Assembly (NCBI GenBank): GCA_013288465.1 | Contig: JABDBT010000006.1 | Span: 1-41,256 of the forward strand | Direction: 5' to 3' | Origin: Bacteroidota bacterium | GTDB lineage: Bacteria; Bacteroidota; Bacteroidia; Sphingobacteriales; Sphingobacteriaceae | Length of the DNA stretch: 41,256 bases | Part shown: one piece after another, positions 8,628-17,468 of the stretch | Layout: every line of letters begins with the position of its first letter | Position numbering within the stretch: position 1 is the stretch's first letter | The notes under the pieces: model-generated | Database searches by the model: none | The model's input: the letters and a program-made list of their open reading frames with translations, nothing else | Told to the model about the DNA's origin: nothing | Position numbers and translations under genes: made by a program

Positions 8628-11198
8628 TTAGGCCACAACCCTGCCCATAAAAGGGTCGCTATAGCTTGATTGGCCTGTTTCTACACGTCCTGCGTACCTT
8701 CGTTCTAAAAAATTGTTACCCACTATTTTTACACTAAAGTCATACCATGAATGGCTTTTTTGAAGATCAAGTACCAAAGTAGTCTTAGCAAAAGCAGGTA
8801 CTGTTTTTTTATGATCATTGGCGCGATAGGCATGGTCGGTTATTTCAACAGCCTGCGGTTTGTTGCTTTGGTTGGTTATTGTTACCTGTACATTGCCCGT
8901 TAGTTTTTTACTTTGGGTAAGGCCCCGTTGGTAATCAAAATCAATATGGACAGCTGGGTCTTTGGCATTACCCTTAAACTCGCGGAAAAATCCATTTGGC
9001 CCGTACACCCGCAAATGATAATTTTTATCCTCAAATTCAGTAACCGGCCAGGCATCAATTATACTATCGCCTGCCGTTAAGCCATAAGCCCAGGTGCGTA
9101 CATTTTCAAAAACCGCCTGCCCATTTTCTTTTTGATGCAGGTAACTGCCGGGCGCATAAACATTAAATGGCGTGCCCAAAGCTTTATCGCCAAATATTTT
9201 ATTTCCGGCTGCGAATTTTATTTCAAATGCGGTTTTATCTGCATTAAGCTTGCCATCTACATATAATTCATAAGGTAAGGCACATGACGGGCGTATGCCA
9301 CTTTCCTGCCGGGGCATATAAGGCGAGGCCGCAGGGTCACGGTTTACCAGGTCTATTTCTGCTTTGGTAAGCAGTTTATAGTCATCAGGCAGTTTTTTGA
9401 ACTGCGCTTTATGTATGCTTTCTACAAAAGCGTCCTTTTTTACAAATTCGGGCTTTGCAATAACTTCGCCATGATAGGGCCTGAACGCCGAAGTAAGGTT
9501 ACCGCATACGGTGCGCCGCCAATCAGTTATATTATGTTCAACAACTTTTTTATTAGTTTTCTTAGATAAAAAATGCTCTAAAAACTGCAAGGTTGAAGTA
9601 TGATCAAAAACCTCCGAATTAACCCAGCCGCCTTTGCTCCACGGCGAAGCAATCACCATTGGTACCCGGTAGCCCAGGCCTATGGAACTTTCGCGATCAT
9701 ATTTTATCGGGAAACTTTTTCGAGCCTGCTCCTGCTCTAAAGTGACAAATTCAGTACGGGTATCTATGCCTTTTGAAACTTTGCCGGTGCCATCTTTATG
9801 CGAGTGAGGCGCCACAAAAGGGGGCACATGGTCAAAATAGCCGTCATTTTCATCATACGTCAAAATAAAAATGGTCTTTTTCCAAACCTCCGGATTTTGC
9901 GTCAGTATATCTATCACTTCTGATACATACCATGCACCATACCAGGCCGCGCTGGGGTGATCACTAAAATTTTCGGGAGCGGTAAGCCATGAAACTGTTG
10001 GCAGGTGGCCATTTTTCACATCTTCCCTAAACTGGTGCAGCACATCGCCTTTGGGAACCTGCATTTCACGCTGCGTACCATTATCGTCATACTTTAAAGT
10101 GGTGAGCTGATGGTAATTCGGGTCATTAATATTGGTATTGAAGGCTTTTAAATGGATGCTCTTTTCGCGGTCGGACAGTTTTTCAAACTGGCCGGAATTG
10201 TACGTATCTTTTTCTTTTTGAATATTTTTGAGAGACCGCTGCATATCCTTCAATTGCTTTTTAAAATGATCGATATGCGCATCACCGGTTGGCAGGCTAT
10301 CAATCTTCTTTTGCAACTCTTCTATCCTACCCGGCAACTCGGCAGACTTTTTATTAATAGTTTGCAAGTGCCTTTCGAGCAAATGAATATTGTACTGTTC
10401 AAAAAACTCCAACGGGTTATCCTGGAAATTTGACAGCCACGGGTCTTCCTCGCCCTCAAAACCCACGTCAATACTCATTTCATTTTGGTAGCATTTCCAC
10501 GCAATACCATGATCTTCCAAACGTTCGGGAAAAGTGGCCCATTTTAAGGTGCCATAATCCATATCATCATTCCACACATTAGCCTTTGAGCTCTCGTTTT
10601 GCTCTTCGCGTATGGTGCCCGACCAGAAATACAGCCTATTTGGATTAGTGCCGGTTAATGCCGAACAGAAATTTTGGTCGCATACGGTAAAAGCATCGGC
10701 CAGGGCATAATAAAAGGGAATATCTTCGCGATTATGATAGCCCAGGGTTAAGGGCATGTGGCGATATGCTTTATCGCCGTTCTTTTTTTCATTAAGCCAC
10801 TGGTCAAATTTACCATCATTACGGGCGTTTACCTGGTTTGACCACGAATGCGGCAGCGAGCTCATCCAGGTAGCTTTTGTATTTTTTATATCCAGGTGGA
10901 AAGGAGCATAAGTTTCGCCTTCGGTATTTGATTGCAGCCATACCTTATTTTTGTTTGGCAGATCAATAGCCCGCGGGTCATTAAAGCCACGCACCCCTTT
11001 TAACGTACCAAAGCAATGGTCGAACGAGCGATTTTCCTGCATCAGTATCACAATATGCTCGGCATCCATATAGGTACTACCCTCGGGGGCATTAATAGCC
11101 ATGGCCTGTTGAATAGACATAGGTATTACATTGGCAAGCCCCGAAGTGCCTGCAAGCAATGCTGCTTTTTTTAGAAAATCCCTGCGCGAATCGCTCAT
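8628..11198 (-). CDS. Tat-exported phosphocholine-specific phospholipase C
   Basis: 856 residues. The N-terminus SDSRRDFLKKAALLAGTSGL is a Tat signal. The catalytic phosphoesterase domain shows IVILMQENRSFDHCFGTLKGVRGFNDP near residues 48-75, CSALTGTNPNRLYFWSG, and TYDENDGYFDHVPPF near 455. These match the bacterial non-haemolytic type phospholipase C family, which cleaves phosphatidylcholine-like lipids. Two C-terminal beta-rich DUF756-like domains follow (about 640-850), as usual for the family. It lies 177 bp after GH35, separated by a dispersed repeat, so co-transcription is uncertain. Its position between two sugar operons is unusual. Phosphate salvage or attack on host or environmental lipids are possible roles. 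Confidence 0.88.
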   Translation of the reverse strand: MSDSRRDFLKKAALLAGTSGLANVIPMSIQQAMAINAPEGSTYMDAEHIVILMQENRSFDHCFGTLKGVRGFNDPRAIDLPNKNKVWLQSNTEGETYAPFHLDIKNTKATWMSSLPHSWSNQVNARNDGKFDQWLNEKKNGDKAYRHMPLTLGYHNREDIPFYYALADAFTVCDQNFCSALTGTNPNRLYFWSGTIREEQNESSKANVWNDDMDYGTLKWATFPERLEDHGIAWKCYQNEMSIDVGFEGEEDPWLSNFQDNPLEFFEQYNIHLLERHLQTINKKSAELPGRIEELQKKIDSLPTGDAHIDHFKKQLKDMQRSLKNIQKEKDTYNSGQFEKLSDREKSIHLKAFNTNINDPNYHQLTTLKYDDNGTQREMQVPKGDVLHQFREDVKNGHLPTVSWLTAPENFSDHPSAAWYGAWYVSEVIDILTQNPEVWKKTIFILTYDENDGYFDHVPPFVAPHSHKDGTGKVSKGIDTRTEFVTLEQEQARKSFPIKYDRESSIGLGYRVPMVIASPWSKGGWVNSEVFDHTSTLQFLEHFLSKKTNKKVVEHNITDWRRTVCGNLTSAFRPYHGEVIAKPEFVKKDAFVESIHKAQFKKLPDDYKLLTKAEIDLVNRDPAASPYMPRQESGIRPSCALPYELYVDGKLNADKTAFEIKFAAGNKIFGDKALGTPFNVYAPGSYLHQKENGQAVFENVRTWAYGLTAGDSIIDAWPVTEFEDKNYHLRVYGPNGFFREFKGNAKDPAVHIDFDYQRGLTQSKKLTGNVQVTITNQSNKPQAVEITDHAYRANDHKKTVPAFAKTTLVLDLQKSHSWYDFSVKIVGNNFLERRYAGRVETGQSSYSDPFMGRVVA

Positions 11199-11215
11199 CT
11201 AGTATCTTTATAGTA

Positions 11216-11367
11216 GAGTCAGGAAACAAGAGCCAGGAATCAAGATAAAAACGAATTTATTATTGTCCGATGCTTCGGTAATCAGCCTAAATTCTTTCTT
11301 TTTTATGGATTTCTCCGCTGTCTCGCTATTTTCCTGGTTCTTGGCTCTTGATTCTTGGTTCTTTATC
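11216..11367. repeat. Dispersed repeat D, copy 1
   Basis: Spacer between GH35 and the phospholipase gene. Its ends are imperfect inverted arms built from GAGTCA/CAAGA/CCAGGAATCAAG-type words (left 11216-11248, right about 11331-11367, reading TTCTTGGCTCTTGATTC). The block GCCAGGAATCAAGATAAAAA (11232-11251) followed by an AT-rich part with TTATTGTC recurs at 37801-37840. It looks like a short palindromic (REP/MITE-like) unit and could form a long hairpin in RNA. Confidence 0.6.
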
Positions 11368-11375
11368 TGAATATT

Positions 11376-13181
11376 TTACTTAAGTGTAGTAACGCCACTT
11401 ACTGTTTGGGCTTGCGTTTGATGAAAATCAAAAACAATGATCTCATTTCTACCTTTTTTAAGCCATGATGCAGGGCAATATAAATGTTGCTGCGGCCCGG
11501 TATTCCAATACCTGCCCAGGTTATGGCCGTTTATATACACCACGCCTTTGCTGTATGCACTCATATCAAAATAGGTATCACCTGTTTTGCCGAGGCTAAA
11601 GTTTCCTTTAAAAAACAATCCTTTAGTGTTATCGCTAACTGCCGGTACAGGTTTAAGCGCGCCGATAAATTTTTCATCCAAAGGCAAGGGATATGTTTTC
11701 CAATCCATAAGCGTCATACCATTTAGTGTAACGCGGTCGGTAATACCTTTTCTGTCAATTATATATTGCGCAAAATTGATATGGCCCATACCCTCAACTA
11801 AGATATCTAATATTGGGTCGTGCGATGTGCTTTCGGGAAGCTTAATACTATGTTTTCCGCCATCACGATACATGGTATCAATAAATTTGCCATCTAAAAA
11901 TATAAGGGCATAGTCATGCAGATCAGTGATGGTAAGGGTGCCTTTTTTATGGCCTATCAGTTTAGTGCGGTAGAGCATTAAGCCCTGGTTTTGCCCATAA
12001 TGCTCAAATGGTTCGGGCTGTGCCGATTGGAATGGCTTTGGCAATTGTTGCCATATACTTGTGAAAGGCTTTAACGTAATTGGAGCAATAGTAATAGCTT
12101 CAATTGGCTGCGACACTTCCGGTATTTTATATTTAACATACTTACTTATCAGGTTGCGCAGCATAAAATATTTTGGCGTTGGCCTGCCTTGCTCGTTAAT
12201 TGGCGCGTCATAATCATAGCTGGTAACATCGGGCTGAAATTGATTTGGCCCTCCCGAGTTCGCCCCGGCTGTAAAACCAAAGTTGGTGCCGCCATGTATC
12301 ACATATAAATTAAATGACCGGTGATGATCAAGCAAATAAGTAATATCCGTTTTTAAACCGGGGGTATCTGTTACGGCCCATTTTTCTTTCCAATGGGTTA
12401 ACCAACCCGGGTAAGTTTCGCTGCTGAAAGCGGGCACATTTGAATTTTGTTCTTTTGCGCGCAGGTAATCGCCATCGCCTGTACCACTGTCGAGGCCAAT
12501 AGCCGCTCCATCAATATTTCCGGCTTCCAGCATATAAGCTGTGGCGCCATCGGCAGTATAAAATGGCACATTGATGCCATTTTTAACCCATAGTTTTCTT
12601 AATGTTTCCAAATAGGTTTTATCGTTGCCGTAGCTGCCATACTCATTTTCAATTTGCGCCATTAAAATAGGGCCGCCATTGGTGCAAAGCAATGGTCGTA
12701 CTTCGGCGGATAAATGCGTAACATAACGGCTTACTGCCTGCATATAGCGGGGGGCCATACAACGTACTTTAATATCGGGGTTTTTTAAAAGCCAGGTTGG
12801 CAAGCCGCCAAAGTCCCATTCGGCACAAACATACGGTCCGGGTCTTAACAATACCCACATCCCTTCTTCTTTACATATCCTGATAAACTCGGCTATATCA
12901 TGATTGCCGGTTTTAAAATCAAATATCCCCGGAGTGGTTTCATGATAGTTCCAAAAAATGTAGGCAGCTATGGTATTGCAGCCCATGGCTTTAGTCATAC
13001 GGATACGCTGGCGCCAGTATTCCCTGGGGATACGCGCCGGGTGCATTTCGCCGCTAATGATCTGGAATGGCTTACCATCCAATAAAAAATCATTTTTGCT
13101 GAGGCTAAAAATATGTTTTTGCTGCCCGAAGCAAACTACGGCTAACAGCAGGATAAATAATGACAAGAGACTTTTTTTCAT
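11376..13181 (-). CDS. GH35 beta-galactosidase, secreted
   Basis: 601 residues with a signal peptide (MKKSLLSLFILLLAVVCFGQ). The TIM barrel starts with FLLDGKPFQIISGEMHPARIPREYW, typical of family 35. The acid/base region is GGPILMAQIENEYGSYG (Glu near residue 177) and the nucleophile region is FSSETYPGWLTHW (Glu near 255). Beta-sandwich domains follow, with the usual HNLGRYWNTGPQ near the C-terminus. It should release terminal beta-linked galactose from oligo- or polysaccharides in the periplasm or outside. It lies 36 nt after galM on the same strand, which fits use of galactose. The length is normal for bacterial GH35. Confidence 0.93.
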   Translation of the reverse strand: MKKSLLSLFILLLAVVCFGQQKHIFSLSKNDFLLDGKPFQIISGEMHPARIPREYWRQRIRMTKAMGCNTIAAYIFWNYHETTPGIFDFKTGNHDIAEFIRICKEEGMWVLLRPGPYVCAEWDFGGLPTWLLKNPDIKVRCMAPRYMQAVSRYVTHLSAEVRPLLCTNGGPILMAQIENEYGSYGNDKTYLETLRKLWVKNGINVPFYTADGATAYMLEAGNIDGAAIGLDSGTGDGDYLRAKEQNSNVPAFSSETYPGWLTHWKEKWAVTDTPGLKTDITYLLDHHRSFNLYVIHGGTNFGFTAGANSGGPNQFQPDVTSYDYDAPINEQGRPTPKYFMLRNLISKYVKYKIPEVSQPIEAITIAPITLKPFTSIWQQLPKPFQSAQPEPFEHYGQNQGLMLYRTKLIGHKKGTLTITDLHDYALIFLDGKFIDTMYRDGGKHSIKLPESTSHDPILDILVEGMGHINFAQYIIDRKGITDRVTLNGMTLMDWKTYPLPLDEKFIGALKPVPAVSDNTKGLFFKGNFSLGKTGDTYFDMSAYSKGVVYINGHNLGRYWNTGPQQHLYCPASWLKKGRNEIIVFDFHQTQAQTVSGVTTLK

Positions 13182-13217
13182 AAAATTGGTTTTATAATAA
13201 ATTACAAGTTAGGTAAA

Positions 13218-14294
13218 CTATAGGTATTTTGGCAACAGGCCGAATTCAAAAATGGTTTTGCTTTCAAAAATTTCGCCTTTTGGAAGTATTGTACCCGGAA
13301 AATGCGGGTGATTTGGTGCGTCGGGGTAATTTTGTGTTTCCAGGCAGAACCCATCCCGGGGTTGATAGCTTTTGTTATCCTTCCCCGGCACTGATGCTTC
13401 TAAAAAGTTCCCCGTATATAAATGTACAGCGGGTTCGGTAGTATATACCGTTAATACCCGGCCGCTTTTATTTTCAATTACCTTCGCGGCCAACTTCAAT
13501 TCATCAGACCGATGCGGTTTCAATACCCACGAGTGATCATACCCGGCGCCCAAATTTAATTGGCCGTTATCTATACCTATATCTCTGCCAATAGTTTTAG
13601 ATTGTCTGAAATCAAACGGCGTGCAGCCAACATCAGCTAATTGCCCGGTAGGGACTATCTTATCATTTACCGGTAAATAATGTTCCGCGTTTATCATAAG
13701 GTCATGATCCAGTATTGAACCATTATTTTGGCCGCCCAGGTTAAAATAAACATGCTGCGTTAAATTTATTGGGGTGCTTTGATCTGTTTCGGCCCAAAAA
13801 TCAACTATTATTTCGTCGCTGTCGGTTAATGTATATCTAATTTTAACCTGCAAGTTTCCGGGGAAGCCTTCTTCTCCATCAGGGCTAAGTAAGCTAAACA
13901 CTACGCCTTTTCCCTCTTTTTTTTGAAACGGAACAGCGTGCCATGCTTTTTTATTAAACCCTTCTTTTCCACCATGATGATGAAACCCGTTACCATTTAA
14001 GGTTAACTGGTAGGTTTTTCCTTCTATTTCAACCTCGCCGCCAGCAATACGGTTGGCATAGCGCCCAACAACTGTACCTATATAAAAGGGGTCATCGGCA
14101 TAGGCACTTGCGGTATCGTAACCCAGCACAACATCTTCAAAAACTTTATTTTTCCCTTTCACAAAAACCGACTGGATAGCCGCCCCGATATTTGAAAAGG
14201 AAGCCTTCGTGCCGTTTTTATTGGTGAAGGTATATAGGTAAACCTTCTGATCGTTAATTATCCCCCACTCGTTTATTTCAATACCGTGTGCCAT
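13218..14294 (-). CDS. galM: Aldose 1-epimerase (galactose mutarotase)
   Basis: 358 residues from the ATG at 14294 (MAHGIEINEWG); a TTG at 14330 would add 12 residues but is less likely. It interconverts alpha and beta anomers of aldoses such as galactose. Family motifs are VVGRYANRIAGG, GNGFHHHGGKEGFNKKAW (catalytic and binding His), NLTQHVYFNLGG, GAGYDHSWVL and the C-terminal FCLETQNYPDAPNHP with the conserved acidic residue. No signal peptide is evident, so it is probably cytoplasmic. It is the first gene of a unit with GH35, and a LacI-type palindrome lies 123 bp upstream of its start. Confidence 0.93.
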   Translation of the reverse strand: MAHGIEINEWGIINDQKVYLYTFTNKNGTKASFSNIGAAIQSVFVKGKNKVFEDVVLGYDTASAYADDPFYIGTVVGRYANRIAGGEVEIEGKTYQLTLNGNGFHHHGGKEGFNKKAWHAVPFQKKEGKGVVFSLLSPDGEEGFPGNLQVKIRYTLTDSDEIIVDFWAETDQSTPINLTQHVYFNLGGQNNGSILDHDLMINAEHYLPVNDKIVPTGQLADVGCTPFDFRQSKTIGRDIGIDNGQLNLGAGYDHSWVLKPHRSDELKLAAKVIENKSGRVLTVYTTEPAVHLYTGNFLEASVPGKDNKSYQPRDGFCLETQNYPDAPNHPHFPGTILPKGEIFESKTIFEFGLLPKYL

Positions 14295-14416
14295 CTTTGT
14301 AAAATTCAGTTGAAAACGGGGCTGTATCAACGGTTAATATTGACACCCCTTTGAATTAATGGTGGAAAATAGGTGGTTAAAACCGGTTTTCATTTACGCG
14401 GGTAGATGAAAAATCA

Positions 14417-14432
14417 GCGCAAACGTTTGATA
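14417..14432. promoter_or_regulatory. LacI-type operator between galM and sugar kinase
   Basis: GCGCAAACGTTTGATA, centred on the palindrome CAAACGTTTG (14420-14429), is identical over 16 bases to the site at 8528. It lies between divergent galM and the PfkB kinase, so it could control either or both. The remaining spacer (14295-14583) shows no gene. Confidence 0.65.
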
Positions 14433-14583
14433 TTTAAAACAGTCGCGTTAATGTTACCAAATTATTCGCTTGTCATCAACTGCCGAAATTGAACCTTTAG
14501 TGGATATAGTTTTAGCCGATAATTACCCAGGGCTATAATTTACGAGGTAATTTCACAATCTTTGCCAAAATATAGATATTTAA

Positions 14584-15501
14584 ATGAGTTTATTAGTTAT
14601 TGGTACCGTGGCATTTGATGCCATTGAAACGCCCTTTGGCAAAACAGATAAAATTGTAGGCGGCGCGGCTACTTATGCAAGTTTGGCGGCAGCTTATTTT
14701 TATGAAAAAGTTAAAATTGTAGCTGTTGTTGGTGACGATTTTCCGCAGAGCGAAATAGAAGATTTTGGCAATCATCATATCAATACCGAAGGTTTACAGG
14801 TTAAAAAGGGCGAAAAATCATTCTTTTGGAGCGGTAAGTATCATAACGACATGAACAGCCGCGATACTTTAATAACCGAATTAAACGTATTAGCCGATTT
14901 TGACCCAATCATCCCCGAAAGCTACCAGGATTGCGAATACCTGATGCTGGGCAACTTAACCCCGCAAATACAACGTACGGTTATTGAACGGTTAAAGAAC
15001 CGCCCAAAACTAATTGTGATGGATACCATGAACTTTTGGATGGACATTGCACTGGATGACCTCCTGGAAACCATAAAACTGATCGACGTACTAACTATCA
15101 ATGATGCCGAAGCACGCCAGCTATCGGGCGAATACTCGTTAGTGAAAGCTGCCCGTAAAATATTAACCATGGGCCCTAAATATCTTATCATTAAAAAAGG
15201 TGAGCATGGCGCGTTACTATTTCATGAAGACAAGATATTTGCCGCCCCCGCCCTGCCGTTAGCCGAAGTATTTGACCCAACTGGCGCGGGCGATACCTTT
15301 GCAGGCGGTTTTATTGGCTATATGGCCAAAGTTGGTACTGTAAATTTCAACAATATGAAGAACGCCATTATTTATGGCTCGGCCCTGGCTTCGTTCTGTG
15401 TAGAGAAATTTGGTACCGAAAAGATCAAAAACCTCACTAAAAAAGAAATTGCTACACGTTTACAGGAATTTGTGAATTTGGCGGCGTTTGAGATAAAATA
15501 A
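14584..15501 (+). CDS. PfkB/ribokinase-family sugar or nucleoside kinase
   Basis: 305 residues. It opens with LLVIGTVAFDAIETPFG and KIVGGAATYASLAAAYF, the substrate-binding glycine pattern of the PfkB family. It closes with FDPTGAGDTFAGGFIGYMA, the anion-hole and catalytic-base (Asp) signature. It phosphorylates a sugar or nucleoside with ATP in the cytoplasm; the substrate cannot be read from the motifs. A shared upstream region with galM and the LacI-type site allow a sugar role, but related kinases next to housekeeping genes in this group also act on adenosine or other substrates. Confidence 0.88.
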   Translation: MSLLVIGTVAFDAIETPFGKTDKIVGGAATYASLAAAYFYEKVKIVAVVGDDFPQSEIEDFGNHHINTEGLQVKKGEKSFFWSGKYHNDMNSRDTLITELNVLADFDPIIPESYQDCEYLMLGNLTPQIQRTVIERLKNRPKLIVMDTMNFWMDIALDDLLETIKLIDVLTINDAEARQLSGEYSLVKAARKILTMGPKYLIIKKGEHGALLFHEDKIFAAPALPLAEVFDPTGAGDTFAGGFIGYMAKVGTVNFNNMKNAIIYGSALASFCVEKFGTEKIKNLTKKEIATRLQEFVNLAAFEIK

Positions 15502-15506
15502 TTACT

Positions 15507-15601
15507 GATTGCGAAATGTTGAGTGTGGAAGTTTTAAGAAGTCGGAATGCGAAATGCCAAATGCGGAAGTATTTTCATTCCGACTTCAACATTTCGCAAT
15601 C
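15507..15601. terminator. Long nested inverted repeat, likely two-way terminator
   Basis: Arms GATTGCGAAATGTTGA (15507-15522) and TCAACATTTCGCAATC (15586-15601) are perfectly complementary, as are GAAGTCGGAATG (15538-15549) and CATTCCGACTTC (15576-15587). The right-hand arms are contiguous while the left ones are split by 15 nt, and the loop repeats GCGAAATGC-like words. It fills the gap between convergent genes. Confidence 0.65.
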
Positions 15602-15607
15602 CGCATT

Positions 15608-15847
15608 TTAAACAAGCTTTCCAATCGGGTCAAAGTTTTGAAAAACCCATTCATCGTGTGGGGCATCACCTAATTCATGAGTAAGGTCCTGGCCTGCCCA
15701 ATGTTCATAGTGTTTACCGTTGCGCCATAACCGGCTGCGGGTTACATCATATATCACCCCTTTGTAGGCTATCCATACTTCGGGCTTGTCCTGCCCGTTA
15801 CGCAGTGCAAGTTGTGATTTGGTATAAACAGGCAGGTTGTCGCTCAT
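15608..15847 (-). CDS. Cytochrome b5-like heme-binding protein
   Basis: 79 residues, a stand-alone cytochrome b5-fold domain: YTKSQLALRNGQDKPEVWIAYKGVIYDVTRSRLWRNGKHYEHWAGQDLT matches the small bacterial heme/steroid-binding group. His residues in GKHYEHWAG and near DAPHDEW are candidate heme ligands; the classical HPGG is absent, as in that group. No membrane segment is present. Its start overlaps the stop of the lycopene cyclase by ATGA (15844-15847), so it is translationally coupled. It may supply electrons to a carotenoid-modifying enzyme such as a hydroxylase or ketolase, but none is in the window. Confidence 0.85.
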   Translation of the reverse strand: MSDNLPVYTKSQLALRNGQDKPEVWIAYKGVIYDVTRSRLWRNGKHYEHWAGQDLTHELGDAPHDEWVFQNFDPIGKLV

Positions 15848-16527
15848 TTCGCTAATTGCTTTTTGTTTCTAAAATATTCAAAAAAGGCAACATTCATCAG
15901 CATTAATGCCATACAATAAAAATGATCGCCAAAAGGTATGGTGCCTACTCTCCTATCCATGATCTCGGCATCGTTATAAATAACAACCGGCAAAGCGGTT
16001 AGTATCCCATTTACGATATAAAAGGGGACTAAAACTACAACGAATGCGCGGTAAAAACGACCCAGCCACGCTGATTTAAAAACATATTGCATTAAAACCA
16101 GTAATAAAAGCAACAGGCTAAAAGTTACCAGGGTATATAGTTTGTAATAGTCAACAATTAATATGCATATCGAAAGCGCGATCAACAGGTCTGATATGAT
16201 AAGGGTTGCCCTGTTATTGAACTCCCATTTAACATAGTAATTTAAACAGGCGTAAATAAACAGGCAAGCAAACGGGACGGTTAAAAAGAACAGGATCTCC
16301 TCAACGGGCAGCCCGAAAAAGGTTAGCCCAATGATGTAATCACTATTAAACCACCATACACCTTTAACAGTAAACAACATGTCCCAGCCCAAAAAAACCA
16401 ACCCGGTTATGGCGATGCCTGGCCAAATGTATTTCCAGCTTTTATAAAATTGCACACGTTTATCAAACGATAATGCAACAGGAAAAAACAAGGTTAAAAA
16501 ATTGATAAGCAGGTACGTGTATTTCAA
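15844..16527 (-). CDS. crtY: Lycopene beta-cyclase, CrtYcd fused type
   Basis: 227 residues, about seven hydrophobic segments. Two lycopene-cyclase (CrtYc/CrtYd-like) domains are joined in one chain. The first domain has the GLPVEEILFFLTVP signature (PxEE) and the preceding WWFNSDYIIGLTFFG. The second ends with MDRRVGTIPFGDHFYCMALMLMNVAFFEYF. The enzyme closes the psi ends of lycopene to beta-rings, giving beta-carotene, in the inner membrane. It lies 12 nt after crtB and overlaps the cytochrome b5 gene by four bases, giving crtB-crtYcd-b5 in one operon. Fused single-chain cyclases of this kind are usual in Bacteroidota. Confidence 0.88.
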   Translation of the reverse strand: MKYTYLLINFLTLFFPVALSFDKRVQFYKSWKYIWPGIAITGLVFLGWDMLFTVKGVWWFNSDYIIGLTFFGLPVEEILFFLTVPFACLFIYACLNYYVKWEFNNRATLIISDLLIALSICILIVDYYKLYTLVTFSLLLLLLVLMQYVFKSAWLGRFYRAFVVVLVPFYIVNGILTALPVVIYNDAEIMDRRVGTIPFGDHFYCMALMLMNVAFFEYFRNKKQLAK

Positions 16528-16539
16528 ATTTTATGGTGG

Positions 16540-17388
16540 TTAAATCATTTTTAGTTTTTGGGTAAGTAATGCTTTGCCATATATGGCCCGTTTTTGCAAA
16601 TCAGAAACCCTTACCCTTTTTTGTAAAAGTACGGAGGCAGGCGTATGCTTTATCTTTTTAAATAACCGCAGATAATATTTATAAGCAATGTAAACGCCTG
16701 ATTTCGCAGCAACCGGTAATAATTTTACCCCTCTAAGCGCTTCATCAAAATCAGCTTGAATATCGGTTTCAATATGCTGCTTATCTTGCTCAGTAAAGTT
16801 TTCAAGATCAATGCCGGGGAAATATACGCGGCCCCGGTCCTCATTGTCGGCTTTCATATCCCGCAAAAAATTAACCTTTTGAAAAGCTGCACCCAGGCTA
16901 CAGGCCATTGGCGACAATGAGTTATATAATTGCGCGTCATTTTCGCAAAACACGCGCAGGCACATTAACCCTATCGCCTCTGCCGAACCATGAATATAAG
17001 CTTTATACTCATCTAATGTATAAGTTTTCTTATCCAGGTCCATTTTCATCGACTCTAAAAAAGCCGCTATTAAATCCGGCTCAATTCCGTATTGATTTAC
17101 AGCTCGTTGAAAAGAATGCAACACCGGGTTAAGGCTTATTTTTTGATCGATGGCTTTAAAGGTTTCCAGCTTAAAGTCATTAATAAGTTGTGCTTTATCG
17201 CGGTCATGAAAGGTATCCACTATTTCGTCGGCATACCTAACAAAGCCATATATGGCATAAACGGGGTATCTTAAACGTTTATGAAAAGCCTTAATGCCGC
17301 TGCTGAAAGATGTACTGTATTTTTCCGTTATCAGTTTACTGCATTCAAAACAGGTTTTATCATACAGGGTCATATCTACAACTACCAT
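16540..17388 (-). CDS. crtB: Phytoene synthase
   Basis: 282 residues, normal length for the trans-isoprenyl diphosphate synthase-type phytoene synthases. The two aspartate-rich motifs are visible: YADEIVDTF near residue 55 and NFLRDMKAD near 182, along with YCxF-like and YFPGIDLENF segments. It joins two geranylgeranyl diphosphates into phytoene, the first committed carotenoid step. ATG at 17388 is used; an internal Met at residue 6 is an alternative. It is the first gene of the minus-strand carotenoid unit and is divergent from crtI with an 80-bp gap that must hold both promoters. Confidence 0.93.
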   Translation of the reverse strand: MVVVDMTLYDKTCFECSKLITEKYSTSFSSGIKAFHKRLRYPVYAIYGFVRYADEIVDTFHDRDKAQLINDFKLETFKAIDQKISLNPVLHSFQRAVNQYGIEPDLIAAFLESMKMDLDKKTYTLDEYKAYIHGSAEAIGLMCLRVFCENDAQLYNSLSPMACSLGAAFQKVNFLRDMKADNEDRGRVYFPGIDLENFTEQDKQHIETDIQADFDEALRGVKLLPVAAKSGVYIAYKYYLRLFKKIKHTPASVLLQKRVRVSDLQKRAIYGKALLTQKLKMI

Positions 17389-17468
17389 GGGGCCTCAAAA
17401 ATACAAATACCAACTGATTGTTATAACGCCTCAAAAACAATTTGCTTACTTTGAGCCGATTTAGTTTA

